A DNA stretch of 64,000 bases from GCA-2794515 sp034436155 (GTDB lineage Bacteria; Chloroflexota; Anaerolineae; Aggregatilineales; Phototrophicaceae), in NCBI GenBank assembly GCA_034436155.1, contig DAOTVP010000038.1, positions 1 to 64,000 on the forward strand. The letters run 5' to 3'. The translations under genes and the position numbers were made by a program. Of the stretch, positions 33,913 through 42,565 are shown one piece after another (position 1 is the stretch's first letter; each line of letters starts with the position of its first letter). The notes under the pieces were generated by a model. That model had not been told where the DNA came from and searched no databases. It saw only the letters and a list, made by a program, of their open reading frames with translations.

Positions 33913-34806
33913 ATGAGATACAATCGTCCAAGATTGCTCACACCGCCGCGTGAGGAAGAAGAAGTTTACCCGTATCGGCGGGCGTGGTCTAGCATTATCC
34001 GCGAAATTGGCGTATTGACGCTGATGAGTGCCGGGTTTTACGCGCTCGGATTGGTGGGGATACGCATTCCAGAACGCATGTATGCGCCGATGAATTACAT
34101 TTTGCCATTTGTGCCTGTGGCGCTGTGGCTTTATTTTTCGGCATGGCGCGAAAGCCGTGTTTTAGAACCGCGCAGGCAATTATTTGCTGTGATGTTGGTG
34201 GCGGGGTTGGTCGCCAATGCGATGGGCGTGCCGTTGCTGAATGCCTTAAATCCCACCGAATGGCTGGCATCGGCAGGATCTTTTGAACGTATTTTTGGAT
34301 ATATGCTCACTGTAGGGTTGATTCAACAAGGATTGGTGTATATGGTGTTGCGCGTCATTTTATGGCAAGAGGGATTCCGCAACCGTTGGGATACGCTCGC
34401 GTATGCGACTGCCGCGGCTGTGGGATATGCCACTGTCACCAATTTGCATCTGATTACCAATGGTGTCGTCTCGCCTGATGTATTGGCATTACGCATTTAT
34501 ACCAATGTCGTCATGCACTATGCCGCCTGTGTGATTTTAGCCTACGGTTTATCCGAATTACGCTTTAATCCCAAAGTGTTTTTCATCATGCCTGTTGCCA
34601 TGCTCATCAGCGCCCTCGTCACAGGGGCGGTCATCAGCATCCGCGCCAGTTTGACCAACAGTGGGTTTGTGTTGGGGGTCGGCGGGACACGCCCGTTATT
34701 TGGCTTCGCGTTCAGCGTGGTGGTGGTGATCGCTGTTTTTGTGTTGACGGCGTTTTTATACAACAATTCAGAACGCCGTGAACGTGAAGCGACGCAGGGG
34801 GATTAG
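33913..34806 (+). CDS. PrsW-like multipass membrane protein with altered catalytic motifs
   Basis: 297 residues, about eight hydrophobic segments. The helix order and short motifs resemble PrsW intramembrane glutamic proteases: GLIQQGLVYMVLRVIL where EExxK is expected (Q138-Q139), TLAYATAAAVGYATVTNLHLI where GFAxxEN is expected (T176-N177), and RIYTNVVMHYAACVILAYGL with H202 kept. If the family call is right, the catalytic glutamates are lost and it is a pseudoprotease. The resemblance is weak and needs a profile search. It is followed four bases later by a secreted protein and then by a protease homologue, probably one operon. Confidence 0.55.
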   Translation: MRYNRPRLLTPPREEEEVYPYRRAWSSIIREIGVLTLMSAGFYALGLVGIRIPERMYAPMNYILPFVPVALWLYFSAWRESRVLEPRRQLFAVMLVAGLVANAMGVPLLNALNPTEWLASAGSFERIFGYMLTVGLIQQGLVYMVLRVILWQEGFRNRWDTLAYATAAAVGYATVTNLHLITNGVVSPDVLALRIYTNVVMHYAACVILAYGLSELRFNPKVFFIMPVAMLISALVTGAVISIRASLTNSGFVLGVGGTRPLFGFAFSVVVVIAVFVLTAFLYNNSERREREATQGD

Positions 34807-34809
34807 CCG

Positions 34810-35409
34810 ATGGGATTGGTCGAAATTACAGGGCGGGAGCAAATCCTTATCCGCCAACAACGGTTAGGACATTTTTTGACCCTGCTGGTTATCGTATTGG
34901 GATTACTTTATTCGCTCAATTTACGCAGTAGTGTGGTCAATGCGACCGTGTTATATAACGACTTACGGGCGGGTATCACGGTGCGCTATCCTGCCAATTG
35001 GTTGCTCGATACATCGGGTGATTATGTCTTTCGTGTGCGAGATATGTCGCGGATTGGGTTTAAGACCACGCTCCAAATCACATTGCGCCCCATTAGTCCC
35101 GATATGAGCGAGCGTAATGTCCTCGATTCGCTCAATATCACCCGACCCATTTCGCTCTCGACTTACGATATTCAGTCTATTCAACAAATTTTGCTCACAT
35201 CTGAAACAACTGCCACACAAATGCGCTATACATACGTCGATACCGAGACCAACCCGTTTTTAGAGAGCTTTCCGATTGTGGTGGCGGGTGAAGATATCAT
35301 CACCCTCAGCGATAATCAGGCGGTGATTATCACCTTTCGGACAGATGCCCGCACATTTGACCAAGATTACCCCATCTTTTTACAATTCCTGCGGACACTG
35401 GAGTTTTAG
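34810..35409 (+). CDS. single-pass exported protein of unknown function
   Basis: 199 residues. A membrane anchor (FLTLLVIVLGLLYSLNL, about 22-38) follows a charged N-terminus; the rest is extracellular. The segment AGITVRYPANWLLDTSGDYVFRVRDM and the late IITFRTDARTFDQDYPIFLQFLRTLEF resemble the PsbP-like/ DUF1795-type fold of secreted Chloroflexota proteins, but I cannot assign a family with confidence. It begins three bases after the PrsW-like gene and ends three bases before the trypsin-like gene, so the three are surely co-transcribed. Confidence 0.75.
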   Translation: MGLVEITGREQILIRQQRLGHFLTLLVIVLGLLYSLNLRSSVVNATVLYNDLRAGITVRYPANWLLDTSGDYVFRVRDMSRIGFKTTLQITLRPISPDMSERNVLDSLNITRPISLSTYDIQSIQQILLTSETTATQMRYTYVDTETNPFLESFPIVVAGEDIITLSDNQAVIITFRTDARTFDQDYPIFLQFLRTLEF

Positions 35410-35412
35410 ACA

Positions 35413-37830
35413 ATGCGATATAGATGGTCACGATTATGGTTTTTTATCATCAATAAGGTGTCAATCATGTTTTTGAACCTCATCCCCCCGACCCCCTTCT
35501 CCAACATGGAGAAGGGGGAGAAAATCAATATGACTCGTGAAAAAAAGTCCCCTCTCCATTTGGAGAGGGGATTTAGGGGTGAGGTTGTTTCTAATATTCG
35601 CTTTGAGCCTCTAGTAGCACTATGGATGATATTGATTGTTATATGTTTAACCATCGTCCCACCTGTCAGCGCCCAAACCATCTCTGAGATCGATTTAGAC
35701 CGCATCCGCCGTTCTACGGTGTTCATCATGCAAACGCGCACCGTAGGCAGGTTGCCGATTATCACTTGTGTCGGTAGCGGGACGCTGATAGACCGTTCTG
35801 GCTTAATCGTCACCAACGCCCATAATACAGTACAGAATCAGGCTTGTAATGGTGATACCATCGTGATTTCGCTCAGTATTTTGCCCAATGAACCGCCTGT
35901 GCCATCGTATTATGCCGAAATCGCAGAAGCCAATATCGGTCAAGACCTCGCCATACTGCGTATCAACCGCGAATTAAGCGGGCGCGTGGTCAATCCCAAT
36001 GCTTTATCATTGCCATTTGTCGAGGTAGGCGATTCATCACTCGTCAATTTAGACCAGACCATCACCATTGTCGGGTATCCTGATGTGGGGAATAGTTCTG
36101 TCGAAGCGTTGCGTGGCACAATCGGCAGTTTTATCGCCGAGCCGATAGGCGGCGATAGATCGTGGATGAAAACCGATACGCCGATCCCTGGCACCATGAC
36201 AGGCGGGGGCGTATATAACCAGCAGGGTCAACTGATTGGTGTGCCGACAACCGTGCCTGTGCGCCCACTCAGTGCCGATGAGACGTGTTTATTGCTGGAT
36301 GATAATAACGGCGATGGTCTGATTAACAACCGCGATACGTGTGTGCCGATTGGCGGGTTTATCAATACCATTCGCCCATCGAATTTTGTCCGACCGTTGC
36401 AACGGAGCGCCAGTTTGGGCATTAGCCTCAATCGGGTGACACCGCCAGTCGTGCAACTGGATACCGAAGGCGACCCCACAATCTCACGGTTGTTCATTTC
36501 GCCATCTGAAATTGACGGGATGCCGACCACTGTCGCCAGCAGTATGCCTATTGGCACGGATAGCCTGTATCTGTTTTTTGATTACCGCAACATGACCCCC
36601 GACACCATCTACGAATTGCGTGTGACGATAGATGACCGCCCTAGCCCAACCTTTAGCCTTGCACCTGTCCGTTGGGGTGGGGGACGCAACGGCATGTGGT
36701 ATATCGGCAGTCGGGGACAGGTGTATCCCAACGGGATTTACCGCTTTACGGTGTATATCAACGGGTTAGCCAGTGGCACACGCGAGATTATCATCGGCAC
36801 ACCGCAACAAAACACCCCCAGCATGAGCAATATCGCTTTTGGGATTGAAGACGGCGAAAATTTGTATGGGCGCAATAATATTTTACCAACGGGGATTGTG
36901 GTCAATGCGCGGTTTATCTATCGCAATATCGCCGATGGCACGCCTTGGACCGAAATTTGGTATTTTGGCGATACCGTCATCCGCAGAAATGACGATGTTT
37001 GGGTGAATGATAATCGTGATACGCGCATCATTCGCGTAGAAGCCCCTGGCGGGTCGCCATTGCCGTCTGGCCGGTATCGGCTCGAATTGTATTTAGACGG
37101 GTTATTAGCCGCCACATCCGATTTTGTGGTGGCGGGCGCACGCGAAGGCGCATTTCCCCGTGTATTTAGCAATGTGCGCTTCACTTCTGCCGATTCGTTG
37201 CAAGTTGCGGTGACAAATCCACCTGTGCGGACATTCTCGACGACCACACGCCAATTTTATGGCTTGTTCGATTGGGAATTTATCGCCCCTGGCACGCTTT
37301 GGCGCATGGTTTGGTCGGTGGATAATGTGCCGTTTTATGACCAAGTTCTGCCGTGGGATAATATCGAGACGGGGCAAAATTTTGCCATGTTGTTACGCAG
37401 TAATGACCGTATCCCCGATGGCACATATCGCTTGCAATTATTCATCGGACCCGCGCTACTCGCCACTTTCGAGGCGCAAGTCGGCATTGGTCAGTTGCCG
37501 ATTGACCCGTTTGACCGTGTGACAGGGGTGCAGATGAATGGCGTGGTACTAGATGCCGAAACACGAATCGGCATTCCCAATGTGAGCGTGATTATCATCA
37601 GCGAAGATTTTTCTGTGAGCGATTTTACATGGTTACAATCGCAAATTTATACCCTCACCGTTACTGACCGCAACGGACGTTTTCAGCTAGAGCGTCCACT
37701 GTTATTTGGATTGCCCTATAGTGTGATTGTCGTGGCGGATGGCTACCTCACGGTGAGCGCCGATGGTGTCAAAGTGGATGCCGAAACCGATAATCCGCTC
37801 GAAGTGGTTATCGTCATGACGAAGGATTAA
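35413..37830 (+). CDS. trypsin-like S1 protease homologue with Thr for catalytic Ser, repeat inserted in leader
   Basis: 805 residues. The S1 protease domain has VTNAHNT (H137) and GQDLAILRI (D178), but the nucleophile loop reads PIPGTMTGGGVYN with T263 where GNSGG is expected. Three repeats of a beta-sandwich type (TIYELRVTIDD..., GTPWTEIWYFGD..., GTLWRMVWSVDN...) follow, and a carboxypeptidase-like regulatory domain ends the protein (GVVLDAETRIGIPNVSVIII). The signal sequence (LVALWMILIVICLTIVPPVSAQ) lies after a 37-residue insertion encoded by a palindromic repeat (35476-35586). ATG 35413 has GGAG upstream, so the insertion is translated. Confidence 0.8.
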   Translation: MRYRWSRLWFFIINKVSIMFLNLIPPTPFSNMEKGEKINMTREKKSPLHLERGFRGEVVSNIRFEPLVALWMILIVICLTIVPPVSAQTISEIDLDRIRRSTVFIMQTRTVGRLPIITCVGSGTLIDRSGLIVTNAHNTVQNQACNGDTIVISLSILPNEPPVPSYYAEIAEANIGQDLAILRINRELSGRVVNPNALSLPFVEVGDSSLVNLDQTITIVGYPDVGNSSVEALRGTIGSFIAEPIGGDRSWMKTDTPIPGTMTGGGVYNQQGQLIGVPTTVPVRPLSADETCLLLDDNNGDGLINNRDTCVPIGGFINTIRPSNFVRPLQRSASLGISLNRVTPPVVQLDTEGDPTISRLFISPSEIDGMPTTVASSMPIGTDSLYLFFDYRNMTPDTIYELRVTIDDRPSPTFSLAPVRWGGGRNGMWYIGSRGQVYPNGIYRFTVYINGLASGTREIIIGTPQQNTPSMSNIAFGIEDGENLYGRNNILPTGIVVNARFIYRNIADGTPWTEIWYFGDTVIRRNDDVWVNDNRDTRIIRVEAPGGSPLPSGRYRLELYLDGLLAATSDFVVAGAREGAFPRVFSNVRFTSADSLQVAVTNPPVRTFSTTTRQFYGLFDWEFIAPGTLWRMVWSVDNVPFYDQVLPWDNIETGQNFAMLLRSNDRIPDGTYRLQLFIGPALLATFEAQVGIGQLPIDPFDRVTGVQMNGVVLDAETRIGIPNVSVIIISEDFSVSDFTWLQSQIYTLTVTDRNGRFQLERPLLFGLPYSVIVVADGYLTVSADGVKVDAETDNPLEVVIVMTKD
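35476..35586. repeat. family-S MITE-like palindrome inserted in frame
   Basis: 111 bp bounded by inverted ends AACCTCATCCCC and GGGGTGAGGTT. It contains two hairpins: CCCCCTTCTCC/GGAGAAGGGGG and CCCCTCTCCA/TGGAGAGGGG. Its length is exactly 37 codons, so the reading frame of the protease homologue is kept. Related copy at 32061-32102. Confidence 0.85.
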
Positions 37831-37835
37831 TCGAT

Positions 37836-38564
37836 ATGCCCGAAAAAATTCGTTTAGACGTGTTGCTCCATCAACGCGGACTCATCGAAAGTCGAGAAAA
37901 AGCCCGCGCCGTCATCATGGCGGGCGAGGTGACAGTCAACGGCATTTTGATAGATAAACCAGGGACAAAAGTCAACGAATCAGACGACATCATCCTCAAA
38001 TCGAAACCGCGTTATGTTAGTCGGGGTGGCGAAAAACTCGAAGGAGCATTGCGCGATTTTGCCTTCGACCCCACAGGACGTATTTGTGCCGATGTGGGCG
38101 CAAGCACGGGGGGGTTCACCGATTGTTTATTGCAACACGGCGCGGCAAAGGTGTATGCCATAGATGTCGGCTATGGCATTTTAGACCATCGGATTCGCAC
38201 CGATGCGCGGGTGGTCGTCATAGAACGCACCAATGCGCGGTATCTCGACAAATTAGCCGAACAGGTCAATCTGGTGGTGATCGATGCGTCATTCATCTCG
38301 CTGAAATTATTGTTGCCGACCATCAAAAATTGGCTCATGCCTCAAGCCGATTTAATCATGCTCATCAAACCGCAATTCGAGGCGGGTAAAAAAGATGTCG
38401 GCAAGGGCGGGGTGGTCAAAAATCCTGATGTGCATGACCGCGTGGTGCGCGAGGTGTTGGATTTTGCCACCGCGCTCGGATTTGTGGAACGAGGCTTGAC
38501 GACATCGCCTATCAAGGGACCCGCGGGCAACATCGAATTTCTGGCGTGGGTGAGTATTGGCTGA
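37836..38564 (+). CDS. tlyA: TlyA family rRNA 2'-O-methyltransferase
   Basis: 242 residues: N-terminal S4 RNA-binding domain (RLDVLLHQRGLIESREKARAVIMAGEVTVNG, residues 5-62) and a C-terminal FtsJ-type methyltransferase (ADVGASTGGFTDCLLQHGA SAM-binding motif, VIDASFISLKLLLP, LIKPQFE, KGPAGNIEFL). TlyA methylates ribose 2'-OH groups in 16S and 23S rRNA; its loss gives capreomycin resistance in mycobacteria. It begins five bases after the protease homologue and is probably co-transcribed, with lepA following after 95 bases that hold a new promoter. Confidence 0.92.
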   Translation: MPEKIRLDVLLHQRGLIESREKARAVIMAGEVTVNGILIDKPGTKVNESDDIILKSKPRYVSRGGEKLEGALRDFAFDPTGRICADVGASTGGFTDCLLQHGAAKVYAIDVGYGILDHRIRTDARVVVIERTNARYLDKLAEQVNLVVIDASFISLKLLLPTIKNWLMPQADLIMLIKPQFEAGKKDVGKGGVVKNPDVHDRVVREVLDFATALGFVERGLTTSPIKGPAGNIEFLAWVSIG

Positions 38565-38600
38565 ATGGTCACATCGCGCTACGACAGCGCCACGCATTTC

Positions 38601-38609
38601 TGCTATAAT
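38601..38609 (+). promoter_or_regulatory. extended -10 element upstream of lepA
   Basis: TG-C-TATAAT, 50 bases before the lepA ATG. This predicts a leader of about 43 bases and a separate lepA transcript. Confidence 0.5.
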
Positions 38610-38659
38610 CAGAATAATTCTATCCCAAGTTATTGAAGAAAGTTGGCGTTGTAACCCAA

Positions 38660-40459
38660 ATGAATCAGGCACATATCCGAAATTTTTGTATTATAGCCCA
38701 TGTTGACCATGGAAAAAGCACCCTCGCCGATAGGCTGTTGCAACTCACCCAGACGGTGCAAGAACGCGATATGCAAGCGCAATTATTGGATAGCATGGAT
38801 TTGGAACGCGAGCGCGGTGTCACCATCAAAGCGTCTGCCGTGCGGATGCAGTATACCCACAATGGTGAAGACTTTATCATCAACCTGATAGACACGCCAG
38901 GTCATGTCGATTTTACCTACGAAGTTAGTCGGGCGCTCCAAGCGTGCGAGGGCGCGATTTTGGTGGTGGATGCTAGTCAGGGTATCGAAGCGCAAACCCT
39001 GACCAATGTGTATTTGGCGTTGGATCAGAACCTCGAAATTATCCCTGTCATCAACAAAATCGATTTGCCATCTGCCCGTCCTGATGATATTGCCCAAGAA
39101 GTCGAGGACTTGCTCGGATTTCCCGCCGAAGATATGCTCCGCATCTCGGCTAAAAATGGCATTGGCGTGGAGGATGTCCTTAAGACGGTGATTGAAAAAG
39201 TTCCCCCACCCAAAGGCGATCCGCAAAAACCGCTTCGGGCGTTGGTATTCGATAGTCACTATGATGCGTATAAGGGTGTGATCGCCTATGTGCGCGTGGT
39301 AGATGGCAGTGTGAACAAAGGCGATTTGCTCAAAATGATGGCGAATAGCACCAAATTTGAGCCTGTCGAAATCGGCGTGTTTAGTCCCGCCATGACCCCC
39401 ACCACATCGCTGAACGCAGGTGAGACGGGGTATATCGCCACAGGGTTAAAGACGGTGCGCGAATGTCGGGTAGGGGATACCATCACATTTTTCAACACAC
39501 CCGCAGAGACCCCGCTCCCAGGTTACGAACAAGTCAAGCCGATGGTGTTCGCGGGGATTTATCCAACCGATAACGATGCGTATGGTGAACTGAAAGACGC
39601 ACTCGAAAAATTGCAACTCAATGATGCGTCTTTGGTTTATGAACCAGAAAATTCACAGGCGTTGAATTTCGGTTTCCGTGTCGGGTTTTTAGGCTTGTTC
39701 CACATGGAAATCATCCAAGAACGTTTAGAGCGCGAATATGACCTCGATATTTTGGTCACAGCGCCCAGCGTGGAGTACGAAGTGGTCAAGCGCAACGGCG
39801 AGATTATCCGCATCGATAGCCCCGCCGAATTGCCCGATGAAAACACCATCGAAGAAATCCGTGAGCCATGGATGGACATCCAAATTTATACCCCGCAGGA
39901 TTATATCGGCGCAATTATGGATTTAACGCTGAAAAAGCGTGGTGTGTATGTCACATCGGAATATCTCGATGCCAAACGGGTGATCTTACATTTCATGATG
40001 CCCCTGTCGGAACTCATTGTCGATTATTACGATAAACTCAAGAGCGCCTCGCGTGGGTATGCCAGTTTGGATTATACATTCAAAGAGTATCGCGCCGATA
40101 AATTGGTCAAGATGGATGTGCTGGTCAATGGTGAACCCCTCGATGCCTTGTCGATCATTGTTCATCGCGATCAGGCGTATCAGAAAGGGCAACGGCTTGT
40201 GACCAAACTGAAAGAACTCATCCCACGCCAGATGTTCGTCATCCCGATTCAGGCGGCGGTGGGCAGTAAAATCATCTCCCGCGCCAATATTAGCGCCGTG
40301 CGTAAAGATGTGTTGGCGAAGTGCTATGGTGGTGATATTACCCGTAAAAAGAAATTGCTCGAAAAGCAAAAGAAGGGTAAAAAGCGCATGAAGATGGTCG
40401 GCTCGGTCGAAGTGCCACAAGAGGCGTTCATGTCGCTGTTGAGTTTGGATGAAGATTAG
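38660..40459 (+). CDS. lepA: elongation factor 4 (LepA)
   Basis: 599-residue translational GTPase that binds ribosomes and assists back-translocation or initiation. G-domain motifs: HVDHGKST (G1), DTPGHVD (G3), NKID (G4), SAKNG (G5). LepA-specific C-terminal region: FHMEIIQERLEREYDLDILVTAPSVEYEV and the terminal AKCYGGDITRKKKLLEKQKKGKKRMK followed by VEVPQEAFM. ATG 38660 (MNQAHIRNFCIIAH) matches normal family starts; the open frame upstream uses TTG and has no ribosome site. A strong terminator follows. Confidence 0.95.
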   Translation: MNQAHIRNFCIIAHVDHGKSTLADRLLQLTQTVQERDMQAQLLDSMDLERERGVTIKASAVRMQYTHNGEDFIINLIDTPGHVDFTYEVSRALQACEGAILVVDASQGIEAQTLTNVYLALDQNLEIIPVINKIDLPSARPDDIAQEVEDLLGFPAEDMLRISAKNGIGVEDVLKTVIEKVPPPKGDPQKPLRALVFDSHYDAYKGVIAYVRVVDGSVNKGDLLKMMANSTKFEPVEIGVFSPAMTPTTSLNAGETGYIATGLKTVRECRVGDTITFFNTPAETPLPGYEQVKPMVFAGIYPTDNDAYGELKDALEKLQLNDASLVYEPENSQALNFGFRVGFLGLFHMEIIQERLEREYDLDILVTAPSVEYEVVKRNGEIIRIDSPAELPDENTIEEIREPWMDIQIYTPQDYIGAIMDLTLKKRGVYVTSEYLDAKRVILHFMMPLSELIVDYYDKLKSASRGYASLDYTFKEYRADKLVKMDVLVNGEPLDALSIIVHRDQAYQKGQRLVTKLKELIPRQMFVIPIQAAVGSKIISRANISAVRKDVLAKCYGGDITRKKKLLEKQKKGKKRMKMVGSVEVPQEAFMSLLSLDED

Positions 40460-40469
40460 ATATGTTTTT

Positions 40470-40499
40470 GGGGCATGGTGTAAGTCATGCCCCTTTTTT
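40470..40499 (+). terminator. intrinsic terminator after lepA
   Basis: Stem GGGGCATG / CATGCCCC with an eight-base loop followed by six T. Confidence 0.93.
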
Positions 40500-40512
40500 A
40501 TGAGGTGCGATT

Positions 40513-40839
40513 ATGCAACGTATCATCGAAAATTTGCCCATACACATTCCGTATGACCAACTTGCCCAATTCTGCCAAAAGTGGGGCGTGATAGAGGTTG
40601 CCCTGTTTGGGTCGGTGTTGCGCGATGATTTTTTGCCAGATAGCGATGTGGATATTTTGCTCACCTTTGCGCCTGATGCACGCTATACCTTATTCGATTT
40701 GGTCGAAATGCACGATGATTTACGCGATGTTTTTGGTCGTAATGTGGATATTGTGGATAGGCGTGCGATGGAACAGAGTCATAATTATATCCGTCGAAAT
40801 GCTATTTTAGAGACGTATCAGGTGATTTATGCGCCGTGA
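40513..40839 (+). CDS. MNT-type nucleotidyltransferase (MntA-like), without HEPN partner
   Basis: 108 residues of the minimal nucleotidyltransferase family: EVALFGSVLRDDFLPDSDVDILLTF contains the GSxxR and SDxDxL motif with two metal-binding Asp; a third acidic position lies in NVDIVD. In HEPN-MNT toxin-antitoxin pairs the MNT AMPylates the HEPN RNase. Here the downstream gene is on the other strand and no HEPN ORF is visible within the gap, so this is an orphan antitoxin-type enzyme or one whose partner is elsewhere. It starts immediately after the lepA terminator. Confidence 0.85.
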   Translation: MQRIIENLPIHIPYDQLAQFCQKWGVIEVALFGSVLRDDFLPDSDVDILLTFAPDARYTLFDLVEMHDDLRDVFGRNVDIVDRRAMEQSHNYIRRNAILETYQVIYAP

Positions 40840-40844
40840 TGATA

Positions 40845-40875
40845 GGGGACGATTCTAGCTGATTTGAATCGCCCC
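40845..40875. repeat. possible decayed family-H hairpin
   Basis: GGGGACGATTC / GAATCGCCCC arms with one unpaired position and a loop lacking the conserved inner motif. It lies in the convergent gap after the MNT gene. Confidence 0.5.
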
Positions 40876-40889
40876 ACCACACAATAAAA

Positions 40890-42047
40890 TTAGGGTTGTT
40901 GCAATTCATAAATCCGCGTGTCGGGTTTGAATGCCGCCCATGCGAACCAGAAATGTGGCGCGGCGAGTTCCTGACGCAATTGTGCGCCTGCGAGTTCACC
41001 CTCTATTGCCGCCCCAAATACATTCCACACACTATTGGTTTGGTCATCCAAAATTTGCCCATCGGCATAACGGAATGTGTAGGTTACATCGTCTAGCGTG
41101 GCGCTGAATAACATCGCCATGCCGACATCCCGTGAAGCATCTATGTTGCTATCATCCAGCGCACTGGTCGCGCCAGATTGCCAAAATGCCACCACAGGTT
41201 TACCACCTACACCATCATTAATCACCCGCATGACCGATAACACCGTGAACGGATAGGCGATTGGCTCGCCACCAATCACACCCGCCAAAACGCGCTCGGT
41301 GGCGGGCAGGCGTGGATCTGGTGTGCCGAGAAATAAAAACGGTTGTGTGGTGCTATCGTAACCAAAATATGGATTTGACCCATAGCGATTTGTGCCGTAG
41401 CCACTTTCGCGAGTCAAGACTTCGCCTTCGGGATATTGCTCGACAAATGCGCCGAATCCGACCATCGCCGATGACAGCATGGTCAATGTTTCGCCTGCAT
41501 ATTGCCCGACAATGCCTTCGCCTGTGAATTGTTGCCACCATGTTTGAGATACATCATCCCACATCACCATATCGCTATTGCGGAGCAATCCCGATACGCC
41601 CAACCGAATGGTGACATCCTCAATACGCCGTTCAAATACGATGCCACTATTACACAATGGGCAATAGGTGACGGCAATCGGCAAGCCATCGATTTCATCA
41701 TTCACAATTTCGTGACGGGTCATAATCGCCAACGGATAGGCGCGGGCGATGCCGTTATGCGCGAACACCAACACGGGCGATTGCGGTTGCAACCACGCCG
41801 ATGCCGATTCGATGCTCTCGAAACTGGGGTTGTCAATCGGCGGGATGCCATCGGGTGGCGGACCGCCAGAGATAATTTCGCCGATAGGGACGGTGGTCTT
41901 ACAAAAATCGGTCAATGTCCAAAATTCGCTATAAGGGATGCGCGGTTTGGGGCAATCACCCTCATTTTGAGCGCGATTAGGGATGTTATTTAGCACGATA
42001 AACGCGCCTATTCCCAGAATACTCATCATCACCACAAAAAAACGCAT
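40890..42047 (-). CDS. DUF3179 domain-containing exported protein
   Basis: 385 residues with an N-terminal hydrophobic segment (FFVVMMSILGIGAFIVLNN) acting as signal or anchor. The DUF3179 core is clear: AYPLAIMTRHEIVNDEIDGLPIAVTYCPLCNSGIVFERR, with the TYCPLC cysteine pair, then GVSGLLRNSDMVMWDDVSQTWWQQFTGEGIVG. The function of this family is unknown; the CxxC suggests a redox or metal role outside the cell. A GGAGG ribosome site precedes the ATG. Confidence 0.88.
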   Translation of the reverse strand: MRFFVVMMSILGIGAFIVLNNIPNRAQNEGDCPKPRIPYSEFWTLTDFCKTTVPIGEIISGGPPPDGIPPIDNPSFESIESASAWLQPQSPVLVFAHNGIARAYPLAIMTRHEIVNDEIDGLPIAVTYCPLCNSGIVFERRIEDVTIRLGVSGLLRNSDMVMWDDVSQTWWQQFTGEGIVGQYAGETLTMLSSAMVGFGAFVEQYPEGEVLTRESGYGTNRYGSNPYFGYDSTTQPFLFLGTPDPRLPATERVLAGVIGGEPIAYPFTVLSVMRVINDGVGGKPVVAFWQSGATSALDDSNIDASRDVGMAMLFSATLDDVTYTFRYADGQILDDQTNSVWNVFGAAIEGELAGAQLRQELAAPHFWFAWAAFKPDTRIYELQQP

Positions 42048-42072
42048 AGCTCATTATCCTCCAAAACCAATA

Positions 42073-42110
42073 CAAAAGGCGTAGTGTGAACTATCAGACT
42101 ACGCCTTTGT
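42073..42110 (-). terminator. terminator hairpin of the small membrane protein gene
   Basis: Stem ACAAAGGCGTAGT / ACTACGCCTTTTGT (one bulge) with a 12-base loop, followed by a short T-rich stretch on the minus strand. It lies between the small membrane protein stop and the DUF3179 start. Confidence 0.7.
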
Positions 42111-42170
42111 ATTATACCTTATCGGATATAGATGGTGTGTTGCCTAGACAACAAATTGAATGTGTTTAGA

Positions 42171-42410
42171 TTAATCAGGCCAGATTTTGGAATCGGCAAA
42201 GTGGTCGAGGATGGTCATGAAGATGAGCGCGATGGGGAAGGCTGTCCAGAAGAAATATTGCCAACCATATTGTTCTGGCGTGACTGGACCCGCATACTGA
42301 TTGGGATTCACAGCAGGTAAGAACCAATACAAAATGACTAAGGTGACAAGAACGCTCAAAACAATCGAAATTGTCCACACCACAAGACGACGGATGGTTA
42401 ATTCACTCAT
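42171..42410 (-). CDS. small two-helix membrane protein
   Basis: 79 residues with two hydrophobic segments (VVWTISIVLSVLVTLVILYWFLP and FFWTAFPIALIFMTIL) joined by a Pro/Gln/Tyr-rich loop. No family recognised. ATG 42410 (MSELTIRRL) is the start because GGAG lies at normal spacing; the longer open frame upstream looks like intergenic sequence. It is divergent from the serine-palmitoyltransferase-like gene and ends before a terminator hairpin. Confidence 0.65.
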   Translation of the reverse strand: MSELTIRRLVVWTISIVLSVLVTLVILYWFLPAVNPNQYAGPVTPEQYGWQYFFWTAFPIALIFMTILDHFADSKIWPD

Positions 42411-42565
42411 CGAAAAACTCCATTTATCCAACACTTTGTTAAAATCATCACAACTATATTGTAACGCGAAACTCCTGTAATGTGCAAGGTTGCCATTTTG
42501 TGTTATCATTCTCTAAAATTCGTGTGCAGTTTTCGTTAAAGGGCTGAATTTGTAGGAGTAATAAC

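Noticed and set aside
32061..35586. Family-S repeats as parts of an insertion sequence
   Set aside because: No transposase frame lies near either copy and the elements are only about 40 and 111 bp long; they are at most non-autonomous.
40513..40890. HEPN-MNT toxin-antitoxin pair
   Set aside because: Only the MNT half is present; the gap of 50 bases to the next, opposite-strand gene cannot hold a HEPN gene.
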